Assembly: GCA_035517655.1 (NCBI GenBank)
Contig: DATIYJ010000035.1
Location: forward strand, 1 to 64,000
Direction: 5' to 3'
Length of the DNA stretch: 64,000 bases
Origin: Nitrospiria bacterium
Lineage (GTDB): Bacteria; Nitrospirota; Nitrospiria; JACQBZ01
Part shown: positions 26,442-33,148 of the stretch, piece by piece
How positions within the stretch are numbered: the stretch's first letter is position 1
How the letters are laid out: each line of letters starts with the position of its first letter
Notes under the pieces: model-generated
Database searches by the model: none
The model's input: the letters and a program-made list of their open reading frames with translations, nothing else
Told to the model about the DNA's origin: nothing
Translations under genes and position numbers: made by a program

Positions 26442-27481
26442 TAGACCTTCTCGGATGACGTCATGCCGCCCGGAACCCGGATTCGCGACGCCCGAACCCG
26501 GTCGCCAAGAAATCGCACCAGATCGGGAATCCCCCGACCGGTGACGGCCGACACGGGCAGGCAGTGATATTTTTTCCGACGACAATAAACGACGAGGCTC
26601 TTGAGCCGGCCGCCGTCTCCCTGAATGTCCAGCTTGGTGGCCGCAACCGCGAAAGGCTTTTCCACCAGTTCCGGATTGTACGCCTTCAACTCCCGACGGA
26701 GAATCTCGAAACTTTCCACCGGCTCTTTCTCGGCCGACTCCCCGACGTCGATCAAGTAGAGGAGAAAGACGTTTCGTTCGATATGCCGGAGGAATTGAAG
26801 GCCCAATCCCTTTCCGGTGTGGGCCCCTTCGATCAAACCGGGGATATCCGCCACCACAAAGCTTCCGCGGTCCTCATCGGTCACCACCCCGAGCTGCGGG
26901 GCAAGGGTCGTGAAAGGATACGCGGCGATCTTGGGCCGGGCCGATGAAATCCTCGAGATCAGCGTGGACTTTCCGGCGTTGGGAAAACCGACCAGCCCCA
27001 CATCCGCCAGGAGTTTGAGTTCCAGCACCAGCCAGCGTTCTTCACCGGGGCGCCCCTTTTCCGCACGGCGGGGCGCACGATTCGTGGAAGTCGCAAAGGC
27101 CGCGTTGCCTCGCCCGCCCCGGCCGCCTTTGGCCACAATATGCTCCTGGCCCTCGTCCGTCAGATCCGCCAGTTGCTCCCGGGTCTCGGCATCCCGGATG
27201 ACTGTCCCGCACGGCACCGAGATGATCAGCGGCGGACTGTTGCGGCCGTGGCAATCCTTGCCCTGACCGTGCTCGGCGTGCGGAACCAGGTAGTGCTGCT
27301 GGTATCGCAGATCCAAAAGCGTACGAAGTTGGCCGGTGGCTCGAAGAAGGATATCCCCTCCGTTTCCGCCGTCGCCGCCGTTGGGCCCCCCCCGCGGAAC
27401 GTATTTCTCCCGTCGAAAGCTGACGCAACCGTCGCCGCCGTCTCCGGCCTTAACGAATATTTTGACCTGATCGACAAACAC
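26441..27481 (-). CDS. obg: Obg GTPase
   Basis: 346 residues of the ribosome-associated Obg/CgtA GTPase. The glycine-rich Obg fold (about 1-158) begins VFVDQVKIFVKAGDGGDGC, and the G domain has GFPNAGKST, DIPGLIEGA and ATKLD. The chain ends soon after the G domain, so the optional C-terminal OCT domain is absent. I chose the GTG at 27481 because it gives the canonical N-terminus; an ATG at 27544 adds 21 unrelated residues. It sits in the classic rplU-rpmA-obg order and overlaps proB by one base. Confidence 0.93.
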   Translation of the reverse strand: MFVDQVKIFVKAGDGGDGCVSFRREKYVPRGGPNGGDGGNGGDILLRATGQLRTLLDLRYQQHYLVPHAEHGQGKDCHGRNSPPLIISVPCGTVIRDAETREQLADLTDEGQEHIVAKGGRGGRGNAAFATSTNRAPRRAEKGRPGEERWLVLELKLLADVGLVGFPNAGKSTLISRISSARPKIAAYPFTTLAPQLGVVTDEDRGSFVVADIPGLIEGAHTGKGLGLQFLRHIERNVFLLYLIDVGESAEKEPVESFEILRRELKAYNPELVEKPFAVAATKLDIQGDGGRLKSLVVYCRRKKYHCLPVSAVTGRGIPDLVRFLGDRVRASRIRVPGGMTSSEKV

Positions 27482-27605
27482 AACGGCAACGATGAGTCCT
27501 GTTCGGTGAAATGGGGAGGGTCCGAGCCGGAGAACGACCCGCAATCAAAAAATCCAGTGCAGGCCCGAGCAGGCTACCATGGCGGATGGAAATCGGCCGT
27601 GCGGT

Positions 27606-27875
27606 CTATCGTGCCGGTTCCGGTACCGGATAGATGCTGATTTTTTTGCGATCCCCGGTCCGGCTTTCAAACTTGACCACGCCGGTGATTTTGGCAAAGA
27701 GCGTGTGATCGCTTCCGGTCCCCACATTAAATCCGGGATGGAACCGGGTTCCCCGTTGCCGGACGAGGATGGTTCCGGCCGGCACGACTTGCCCGCCGAA
27801 TGCTTTAACGCCGAGGCGCTTGGACTGACTGTCGCGGCCGTTTTGAGTGGAACCCTGTCCTTTTTTATGTGCCAT
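27606..27875 (-). CDS. rpmA: 50S ribosomal protein bL27
   Basis: 89 residues starting [20 protein letters not shown], the standard bL27 N-terminus without a cleavable leader, followed by LGVKAFGGQ and [13 protein letters not shown]. It forms part of the peptidyl-transferase environment of the large subunit. The gene is 21 bases after rplU and precedes obg by about 125 bases, which contain no other gene that I can support. Confidence 0.97.
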   Translation of the reverse strand: MAHKKGQGSTQNGRDSQSKRLGVKAFGGQVVPAGTILVRQRGTRFHPGFNVGTGSDHTLFAKITGVVKFESRTGDRKKISIYPVPEPAR

Positions 27876-27896
27876 TGTTTAAAACTCCTCTGCCGG

Positions 27897-28211
27897 TCAG
27901 GCCGACTGGATCTCGGTGATCTTGAGCCGTGTAAAGATCTGCCGATGCCCCTTCGTCCGTCGGTAGTTTTTCCGTCTCATTTTTTTAAAGACAACCACCT
28001 TGGCTTGGCGACCCTGGGCCACTACCTCGGCTTTAACCACCGCGCCCGGAACGACCGGGGTCCCGATTCGGGTTCCCGTTTCCGCCTGCGTCATGAAGAC
28101 ACGGGAAATGGAAACGGTGTCACCCACCTTCCCTTCCAGCGCCTCGACCTCCACGGTTTCACCCGGGGCCACTCGGTACTGCTTCCCACCCGTTTCAATA
28201 ATGGCATACAT
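27897..28211 (-). CDS. rplU: 50S ribosomal protein bL21
   Basis: 104 residues starting MYAIIETGGKQYRVAPGETV, with the C-terminal KMRRKNYRRTKGHRQ signature of bL21. It is the first gene of the minus-strand run to bioB. A minus-strand TTGACA at 28269-28264 lies about 50 bases upstream, but the matching -10 (TTATCT, 17 bases later) is weak, so I do not list it as a separate promoter. Complete. Confidence 0.97.
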   Translation of the reverse strand: MYAIIETGGKQYRVAPGETVEVEALEGKVGDTVSISRVFMTQAETGTRIGTPVVPGAVVKAEVVAQGRQAKVVVFKKMRRKNYRRTKGHRQIFTRLKITEIQSA

Positions 28212-28312
28212 CGCACGACTCCATCAAAGGTGAATGAGTTAGATAACATAAAGTATTGAAGATTGTCAAGGGTCTTTAATTATTACCGGAGAATTCCTTT
28301 TCTATGCGTATA

Positions 28313-28342
28313 TTGACAAATCCCCTGCGGGGTTGTTATAGT
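28313..28342 (+). promoter_or_regulatory. Predicted ilvE promoter
   Basis: A perfect TTGACA (28313-28318), an 18-base gap and TATAGT (28337-28342). The predicted start near 28349 gives a leader of about 37 bases before the ATG at 28386. Confidence 0.6.
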
Positions 28343-28385
28343 GAAATCCGTTCATCGTTCGCGTTTCTTCAACATAGGGCTCTCC

Positions 28386-29303
28386 ATGATTCAGGAAGCA
28401 TCGAAAATCTGGATGGACGGCCGGTTCATCGACTGGAAAGAGGCCAAGATCCACGTCTTGACCCATACGCTCCACTATGGTCTGGGTGTCTTCGAAGGCC
28501 TCCGCTGCTACAAAGGGAAAAAAGGCTCCGCCGTCTTTCGGCTGAAGGAACATGTGAAGCGGCTGTTCGACTCGGCCCAGATTGTCCAGATCAAAATCCC
28601 CTTCTCTCCCAAAGAAATCGAGGAAGCCATCCTCGGCACGGTAAAGGTCAACCGGCTGCAAGAATGTTACATCCGCCCTATCGCCTTTATCGGGTACGGA
28701 GACATGGGTCTTTATGTCCAGAAAAATCCGATCCAGGTCGCCATTGCGGCGTGGCCCTGGGGCACCTATCTGGGGGACGAGGGAATCCGCAACGGCATCC
28801 GAGCCAAAATTTCGTCCTTCACGCGCCACCACGTCAACGTCAGCATGACGCGCGCCAAGGTCACCGCCTATTATGCGAACTCGCAACTGGCCAAACAGGA
28901 AGCCAAGGAAGCCGGCTATGATGAGGCGATCCTGCTGGATACGGACGGTTACGTCGCCGAAGGACCGGGCGAGAATATCTTCATCGTCCGGAACGGCACG
29001 CTGAAGACGACTCCGCTCACCTCGATCCTGGAGGGCATCACCCGCAACAGCATCATACAACTTGCACAAGAAAAGGGCATCCCGGTGGCGCAGGAACGGT
29101 TCACGCGCGACGAGATTTATATCGCCGAAGAGGCGTTTTTTACCGGCACCGCGGCCGAAATCACTCCGATTCGCGAGGTGGACGGACGTGTGATCGGCAC
29201 CGGAAAACCGGGTGAAATCACCAAGCGGCTTCAAACGTCATTCTTCGACGCCGTGACCGGCAAAGATCGTGGCCACCCATCCTGGTTGACGCCCGTCGTC
29301 TGA
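28386..29303 (+). CDS. ilvE: Branched-chain amino acid aminotransferase
   Basis: 305 residues of fold-type IV PLP aminotransferases. The N-terminus [33 protein letters not shown], the PLP-lysine region [20 protein letters not shown] and the [10 protein letters not shown] block all match IlvE. It carries out the last step of valine, leucine and isoleucine synthesis. I chose the ATG at 28386 since the longer frame from 28341 would start on the promoter -10. It stands alone in front of ogt, 14 bases away. Confidence 0.93.
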   Translation: MIQEASKIWMDGRFIDWKEAKIHVLTHTLHYGLGVFEGLRCYKGKKGSAVFRLKEHVKRLFDSAQIVQIKIPFSPKEIEEAILGTVKVNRLQECYIRPIAFIGYGDMGLYVQKNPIQVAIAAWPWGTYLGDEGIRNGIRAKISSFTRHHVNVSMTRAKVTAYYANSQLAKQEAKEAGYDEAILLDTDGYVAEGPGENIFIVRNGTLKTTPLTSILEGITRNSIIQLAQEKGIPVAQERFTRDEIYIAEEAFFTGTAAEITPIREVDGRVIGTGKPGEITKRLQTSFFDAVTGKDRGHPSWLTPVV

Positions 29304-29317
29304 TCGCTGATAAGGGT

Positions 29318-29902
29318 GTGGTTTACTTACCGAGGGCTTCCTTGAACCAAGAGCTTTCTTCCCGGACCATCTACTACACTCTTTTTTCTTCCCCGATCGG
29401 GCGGATTGGAATGGCCGCCACTCCAAAGGGTCTCTGCCAGCTCTCATTGAATGTGATCAGCGAACCGACGTTTCGCAGAAAACTTCAGCGCGAATATCAT
29501 CGACCGGTCATTCGCAGCGACGAGCGTTTTGGGGACCTCGTGGCTCGGCTTGGGGCTTACCTTGCCGGCAAACCCATCCGCTTCCACACACGATTTGACC
29601 TTTTGGAAGGGACCTCCTTTCAACAAAAGGTCTGGCGCGCTCTTCAGCGAATTCCCTACGGACAGACACGCAGCTACCAATCGGTGGCCAAAAGCATCGG
29701 TCATCCCCGGAGCTTCCGAGCGGTTGGCGGTGCGTGTGGAAAGAATCCGGTCGCGGTTTTGATTCCCTGTCACCGCGTCATCGGCGCCGATGGGCAACTC
29801 GCCGGTTTTACCGGTGGACTCCGGACAAAACGCTGGCTGCTCCGCTCCGAAAGGAAATACGTTCGCGGCCCGGATCGTGATCCGGACGGGAGAATCCCAT
29901 GA
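29318..29902 (+). CDS. ogt: Methylated-DNA--protein-cysteine methyltransferase
   Basis: 194 residues of the O6-alkylguanine transferase family. The acceptor is Cys151 in IPCHRVIG, preceded by the DNA-binding helix with the arginine finger in FRAVGGACGKNP, and followed by GFTGGLRTKRWLL. It repairs O6-methylguanine in a suicide reaction. The start is a GTG at 29318; a shorter start would still leave the domain intact. The stop overlaps the PilZ gene by four bases (ATGA). Confidence 0.92.
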   Translation: MVYLPRASLNQELSSRTIYYTLFSSPIGRIGMAATPKGLCQLSLNVISEPTFRRKLQREYHRPVIRSDERFGDLVARLGAYLAGKPIRFHTRFDLLEGTSFQQKVWRALQRIPYGQTRSYQSVAKSIGHPRSFRAVGGACGKNPVAVLIPCHRVIGADGQLAGFTGGLRTKRWLLRSERKYVRGPDRDPDGRIP

Positions 29903-30267
29903 CCCAAGCGTCCGGCCGCGACCGGAGGAAGGATCCTCGTTTCGATGTCAAGGTCAAGGTGGATTATTCGACGCGAGAGATGTTTGTCTCGAACTACGTC
30001 ACCAACCTGAGTAAAGGCGGGGTCTTCATTCAAACCGATGATCCGCTCCCGCTTCAATCCCGGATTAATCTCACATTTTTCCTGCCCGATCTCGACATTA
30101 AAATTGAAGCCAAGGGAAAAGTGGTCTGGACCTATGACATTAAAAAGGGAACCGGCAATATCGTCCCCGGAATGGGCATCAAGTTCACGGACCTTTCGGC
30201 TCAACATAAGACGTTGATTGAAGATTACATCCATAAATTATCCAATCCGTCCCGAACATCCCATTAA
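29899..30267 (+). CDS. PilZ domain protein
   Basis: 122 residues forming a single PilZ domain. The c-di-GMP-binding motifs are present: RRKDPR near residue 8 and NLSKGGVFI near residue 36, a N-x-S-x-x-G variant. The arrangement resembles the myxobacterial TIGR02266 subgroup. Ligand binding is likely but unproven. It overlaps ogt by four bases, so the two are co-translated, although no functional link is evident. Confidence 0.88.
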   Translation: MTQASGRDRRKDPRFDVKVKVDYSTREMFVSNYVTNLSKGGVFIQTDDPLPLQSRINLTFFLPDLDIKIEAKGKVVWTYDIKKGTGNIVPGMGIKFTDLSAQHKTLIEDYIHKLSNPSRTSH

Positions 30268-30384
30268 CAGTCTGCCGTGTACCGGCATCATCGGTCGATG
30301 CATTTCGCTTGCCTTCCCCGGCTTCCGCTTGGTATCATCAAACCCCCTGTTTTTTTAGTTAACATACATGGGATCCGACCAAAG

Positions 30385-30858
30385 ATGGCCAAACAGGAGT
30401 GGTTCCTGAAAGTAATCATCTGGGAGTTGACCATCAAGGGCCTCCTTCTTCTGTTGCTTTCGGCCGGCCTCCTCAGCCTGATCAACAAAGACCTCGAACT
30501 TCTTACGAAACGACTGGCTCAGATCCTTAATCTGGACGTGGACAAACATTATATCAGCCTCCTGCTCAGCATGGCCGGAACGTTGAAGAATGCCCTGCTC
30601 GTGGAGGTCTCGGCCGGGATGTTTTTGTACGGAATCTTGAGCTGGGTAGAAGCTTACGGGCTTCACAAACGGAAACGGTGGGCGGAATATTTAACGGCGG
30701 TCGCAACCGGCTTATTCATTCCGCTGGAGATTTACGAAGTGGTTTCCCGACTCTCCGTAATACGCGTGGCCGTGCTTATACTCAATGTTGCCGTAGTTTA
30801 TTATCTCATCAAGCACAAAGAACTGTTTCCAAATAAGAGGTTAGCCCAGGCCAAGTAA
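30385..30858 (+). CDS. DUF2127-like integral membrane protein
   Basis: 158 residues with four hydrophobic segments: about 12-30 (LTIKGLLLLLLSAGLLSL), 62-85, 100-120 and 123-140. The overall plan and the YGLHKRKRWAEYLTAVATG loop fit the DUF2127 family, whose function is unknown. I chose the ATG at 30385, as the frame upstream to 30277 is rich in His, Pro and Arg and unlike a membrane protein start. It lies 117 bases after the PilZ gene. No partner is obvious. Confidence 0.8.
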   Translation: MAKQEWFLKVIIWELTIKGLLLLLLSAGLLSLINKDLELLTKRLAQILNLDVDKHYISLLLSMAGTLKNALLVEVSAGMFLYGILSWVEAYGLHKRKRWAEYLTAVATGLFIPLEIYEVVSRLSVIRVAVLILNVAVVYYLIKHKELFPNKRLAQAK

Positions 30859-31043
30859 GTTTTTTCATTTTTCTCTTTACAACGGATCAGGGATTGTGCT
30901 ATCCTTTGATTCGTATCTAGCGTATATATCGTTTTATCCTCATCACTGCCTCCTTCGTAGCGTCATCTGGTTTTATCTTTGCTTCTTCGCGGTCTCATTT
31001 CATTTTTACGGCCGAGGTTTATCTTGTGACCTTGCTTGGAAGC

Positions 31044-31063
31044 ACGGGGGTAAAATACCCCGT
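31044..31063 (+). promoter_or_regulatory. Hairpin in the leader of the lytic transglycosylase gene
   Basis: GGGGTA and TACCCC around an AAA loop, extended by a bulged C-G and an A-T pair, ending six bases before an AAGGAG site (31069-31074). The gap 30859-31085 has no supported gene. A TTTACA and TATCCT pair near 30877-30906 could be its promoter. The hairpin might tune translation; it does not match a riboswitch that I recognise. Confidence 0.3.
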
Positions 31064-31085
31064 CACATAAGGAGCCAGTGAGACG

Positions 31086-31886
31086 ATGGCGGACACGGAC
31101 AATAAAATTAAACCAACCGCTGGACCGATTCGGTTCGGCCTGGTTTTGGGTGTTCTAATCCAATTGACGATCCTGATCGGATTCATCGTTGGATTCTTCC
31201 AGCAGGCCCGTCCGGCCCAGCCGCTTCAGATCTCCCTCTTGTCTCTTCCGAACGCGGCCGAGCCGGAAGGCCAGGTCATTTCCGACTGGTGGATCAAAGA
31301 CGCCCGGATCGGTATGACGGACCAGATCCGGCAAGCGAAAAGGATTTTGCTTTCCGAGCCATCGGCCTTCAAGCAGATTTCCAAAATTCACCAGATTCTG
31401 CACGGTTTTCATTCCGGGCTTTCCGTCCAAGACGAAGAGCGCCTTGCCGAATTGATCTACCAGGAGAGCCTTCGATACGGTTACGCGCCCGAATTAATTG
31501 TTTCAGTGATCATGACCGAAAGCTCCTTCTCTCAACGGGCGTATTCCCGTAAGGGTGCGATCGGGTTAATGCAGATCAAACCCGGGACGGGACAGGAAAT
31601 GGCCGAGATCAATCAAATCTCGTTTCACGGCGCAAAGGCCCTCTACGACCCCAATCTCAACATCAAATTGGGCATCCAGTACCTGGCCTTGCTGCACCAG
31701 CGATTCGGGGATCTGAAGCTGGCCCTGACGGCCTATAACTACGGGCCGACTCGAATCGCGGGATACATGGACCGAGGTGAAAACATTCCGCCCGGATACA
31801 CCCGGAAGGTTCTTCGCCGCTACGAACAACTCCTCCAGGAAAACCCGAGCGATGATTCCCCGACGACCGACGACCGCCAATCCTGA
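31086..31886 (+). CDS. Membrane-anchored SLT-type lytic transglycosylase
   Basis: 266 residues. One N-terminal membrane segment (about 17-38, LVLGVLIQLTILIGFIVGFF) is a signal anchor. A soluble soluble-lytic-transglycosylase domain lies in the C-terminal half: catalytic Glu in MTESSF, then AYSRKGAIGLMQI, YDPNLNIKLGIQYLA and LTAYNYGP. It should cleave peptidoglycan glycan strands in the periplasm. The protein ends in a short charged tail. Its 3' end faces nth, with a dispersed repeat between them. Confidence 0.92.
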   Translation: MADTDNKIKPTAGPIRFGLVLGVLIQLTILIGFIVGFFQQARPAQPLQISLLSLPNAAEPEGQVISDWWIKDARIGMTDQIRQAKRILLSEPSAFKQISKIHQILHGFHSGLSVQDEERLAELIYQESLRYGYAPELIVSVIMTESSFSQRAYSRKGAIGLMQIKPGTGQEMAEINQISFHGAKALYDPNLNIKLGIQYLALLHQRFGDLKLALTAYNYGPTRIAGYMDRGENIPPGYTRKVLRRYEQLLQENPSDDSPTTDDRQS

Positions 31887-31894
31887 TCCATTCC

Positions 31895-32056
31895 AGGGGC
31901 TCGCGTTGCCGCCATTATCTGTGGGGACCCCTGCGGGCTCCGCTCTTCCAATGCCCCCATGCCCCGTGCTCGGACAGGCGAAGCCTGTCTGTCCCTCGCT
32001 TACCCCCTGGCGGAGCCGGACGGAGCCGCCCCCCTCTCGCTCGCCGTGCTCGCCGG
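31895..32056 (-). repeat. Dispersed composite repeat, copy 1
   Basis: About 160 bases between two convergent genes. Its reverse complement lines up almost end to end with 35939-36105: GCGAGCGAGA, GGCTCCGTCCGGCT, a GCCTGTCCGAGC palindromic stem, GGGGGCAT, and CAGATAATGGCGGCAACGC with GAGCCCCT at the end. It contains a perfect stem GACAGGC-GAA-GCCTGTC. There is no coding frame that I can support. The position suggests it may double as a bidirectional terminator. Confidence 0.75.
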
Positions 32057-32080
32057 ATAGATACCGTAAACGGGTGACCG

Positions 32081-32737
32081 CTATCGGCTTCGTCCGACTC
32101 CCACGCGATCGCAATGGGTTGAAATCGGACACCGGCTGCAGTGCGGCGAAATCGGCTTGCAGAGATTTTGACCGTAGGTCACCAAAAGATCGTTAAAGAT
32201 AATCCAATAGCGCTTGGGCAGTTTTTTGCGAAGGGCCATCTCGGTTTCCTCCGGAGTCTTCGTCTTGACGTATCCCAGCCGGTTGCTGATGCGGTGGACG
32301 TGCGTGTCCACGCAGATTCCATATTTCCGAAAACCCAAGGTGATCACCAGGTTCGCCGTCTTGCGCCCGACTCCTTTGAGCGTAAGCAGTTCTTCCAGAT
32401 CGTCCGGAACCCGGGCGTGATACCGCCGGATGAGGTCCCGGCTGACCGAGAGGAGGGTCCGGGCCTTGGTCCGGTAAAAGCCGACGGGGTAGATGGCCTT
32501 CCGGATCGTTCCGGCCGACAGCCGGATCATTTCGGCCGGCGTCTTCGCCAGTCGAAACAATCGCTCGGTCGCTTCCGCCGTCGTGCTGTCCTTGGTCCGA
32601 AGGCTCAACAGGCAGGAAATGAGGACCTGGTAGGGATCGTTCGACCGGTCGGCCACCACCCCGACAATGGGAACCTTCCACTTCCGGATTTCCCGTTTGA
32701 GAATTCTGACAACGGAGTGAATCGCTTGATCGTCCAT
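32081..32737 (-). CDS. nth: Endonuclease III
   Basis: 218 residues of the HhH-GPD base-excision glycosylase/AP lyase. Catalytic Lys126 is in LKGVGRKTANL, Asp144 in CVDTHVHR, and the [4Fe-4S] cysteines 193, 200, 203 and 209 have the exact C-x6-C-x2-C-x5-C spacing. It removes oxidised pyrimidines. I chose the ATG at 32737 because a TACAAT box preceded by TTGGTT at 17 bases lies only 12 bases before it, giving a very short leader. The start at 32764 would fall inside this promoter. Confidence 0.93.
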   Translation of the reverse strand: MDDQAIHSVVRILKREIRKWKVPIVGVVADRSNDPYQVLISCLLSLRTKDSTTAEATERLFRLAKTPAEMIRLSAGTIRKAIYPVGFYRTKARTLLSVSRDLIRRYHARVPDDLEELLTLKGVGRKTANLVITLGFRKYGICVDTHVHRISNRLGYVKTKTPEETEMALRKKLPKRYWIIFNDLLVTYGQNLCKPISPHCSRCPISTHCDRVGVGRSR

Positions 32738-32826
32738 CGTTAGACCGGTATTGTACACGATCACGATCGGGAAACCAAAATGAAAACCTGCCCCGGTAGT
32801 TGAATTCGTCTTTATAAAATGATACG

Positions 32827-33117
32827 ATGCCTATGACGACTAGAGCGGAGCGGGAACCGATGGTGGCCTTGGCCAGAAAGACCCTGATTCATATGGTCGG
32901 CTGGACGTTCATCCTGCTCGGGATCGTCGGGCTCTTCCTGCCGGTTCTGCAGGGAGTTTTATTTCTACTGATCGGCCTTCTGATCCTTTCGAAAGAGAGC
33001 CAGCGGGCGAAAGACCTCCTTCATCGAATCGAGAAACGGTACCCGGTCCAATACCGGAAAATGCACGAATTCAACGAACGGCTTAAAAAACGGATCCGCG
33101 GCTTCGTAAAGAAATAG
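32827..33117 (+). CDS. Small two-helix membrane protein (PGPGW-like)
   Basis: 96 residues, or 85 if translation begins at the ATG at 32860, which has GGAG nine bases upstream. Two hydrophobic stretches (about 22-40 and 42-55) are joined by LPVLQG, and a basic amphipathic C-terminal tail (RIEKRYPVQYRKM) follows. The hairpin resembles PGPGW/DUF454-type small membrane proteins of unknown function, though the name-giving motif is not exact. It lies divergently from nth and 32 bases before polA, so it may share the polA transcript. Confidence 0.75.
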   Translation: MPMTTRAEREPMVALARKTLIHMVGWTFILLGIVGLFLPVLQGVLFLLIGLLILSKESQRAKDLLHRIEKRYPVQYRKMHEFNERLKKRIRGFVKK

Positions 33118-33148
33118 CCTCTCCCGCCCGTCTCCTCCGGAGTGTTCC

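Noticed and set aside
31044-31063. A c-di-GMP riboswitch upstream of the lytic transglycosylase
   Set aside because: Only one short stem is visible; the conserved tetraloop, receptor and paired helices of the class are not.
30896-31081. A 61-codon plus-strand frame upstream of the lytic transglycosylase
   Set aside because: Composition is unlike neighbouring genes, there is no ribosome-binding site, and it overlaps the hairpin leader.
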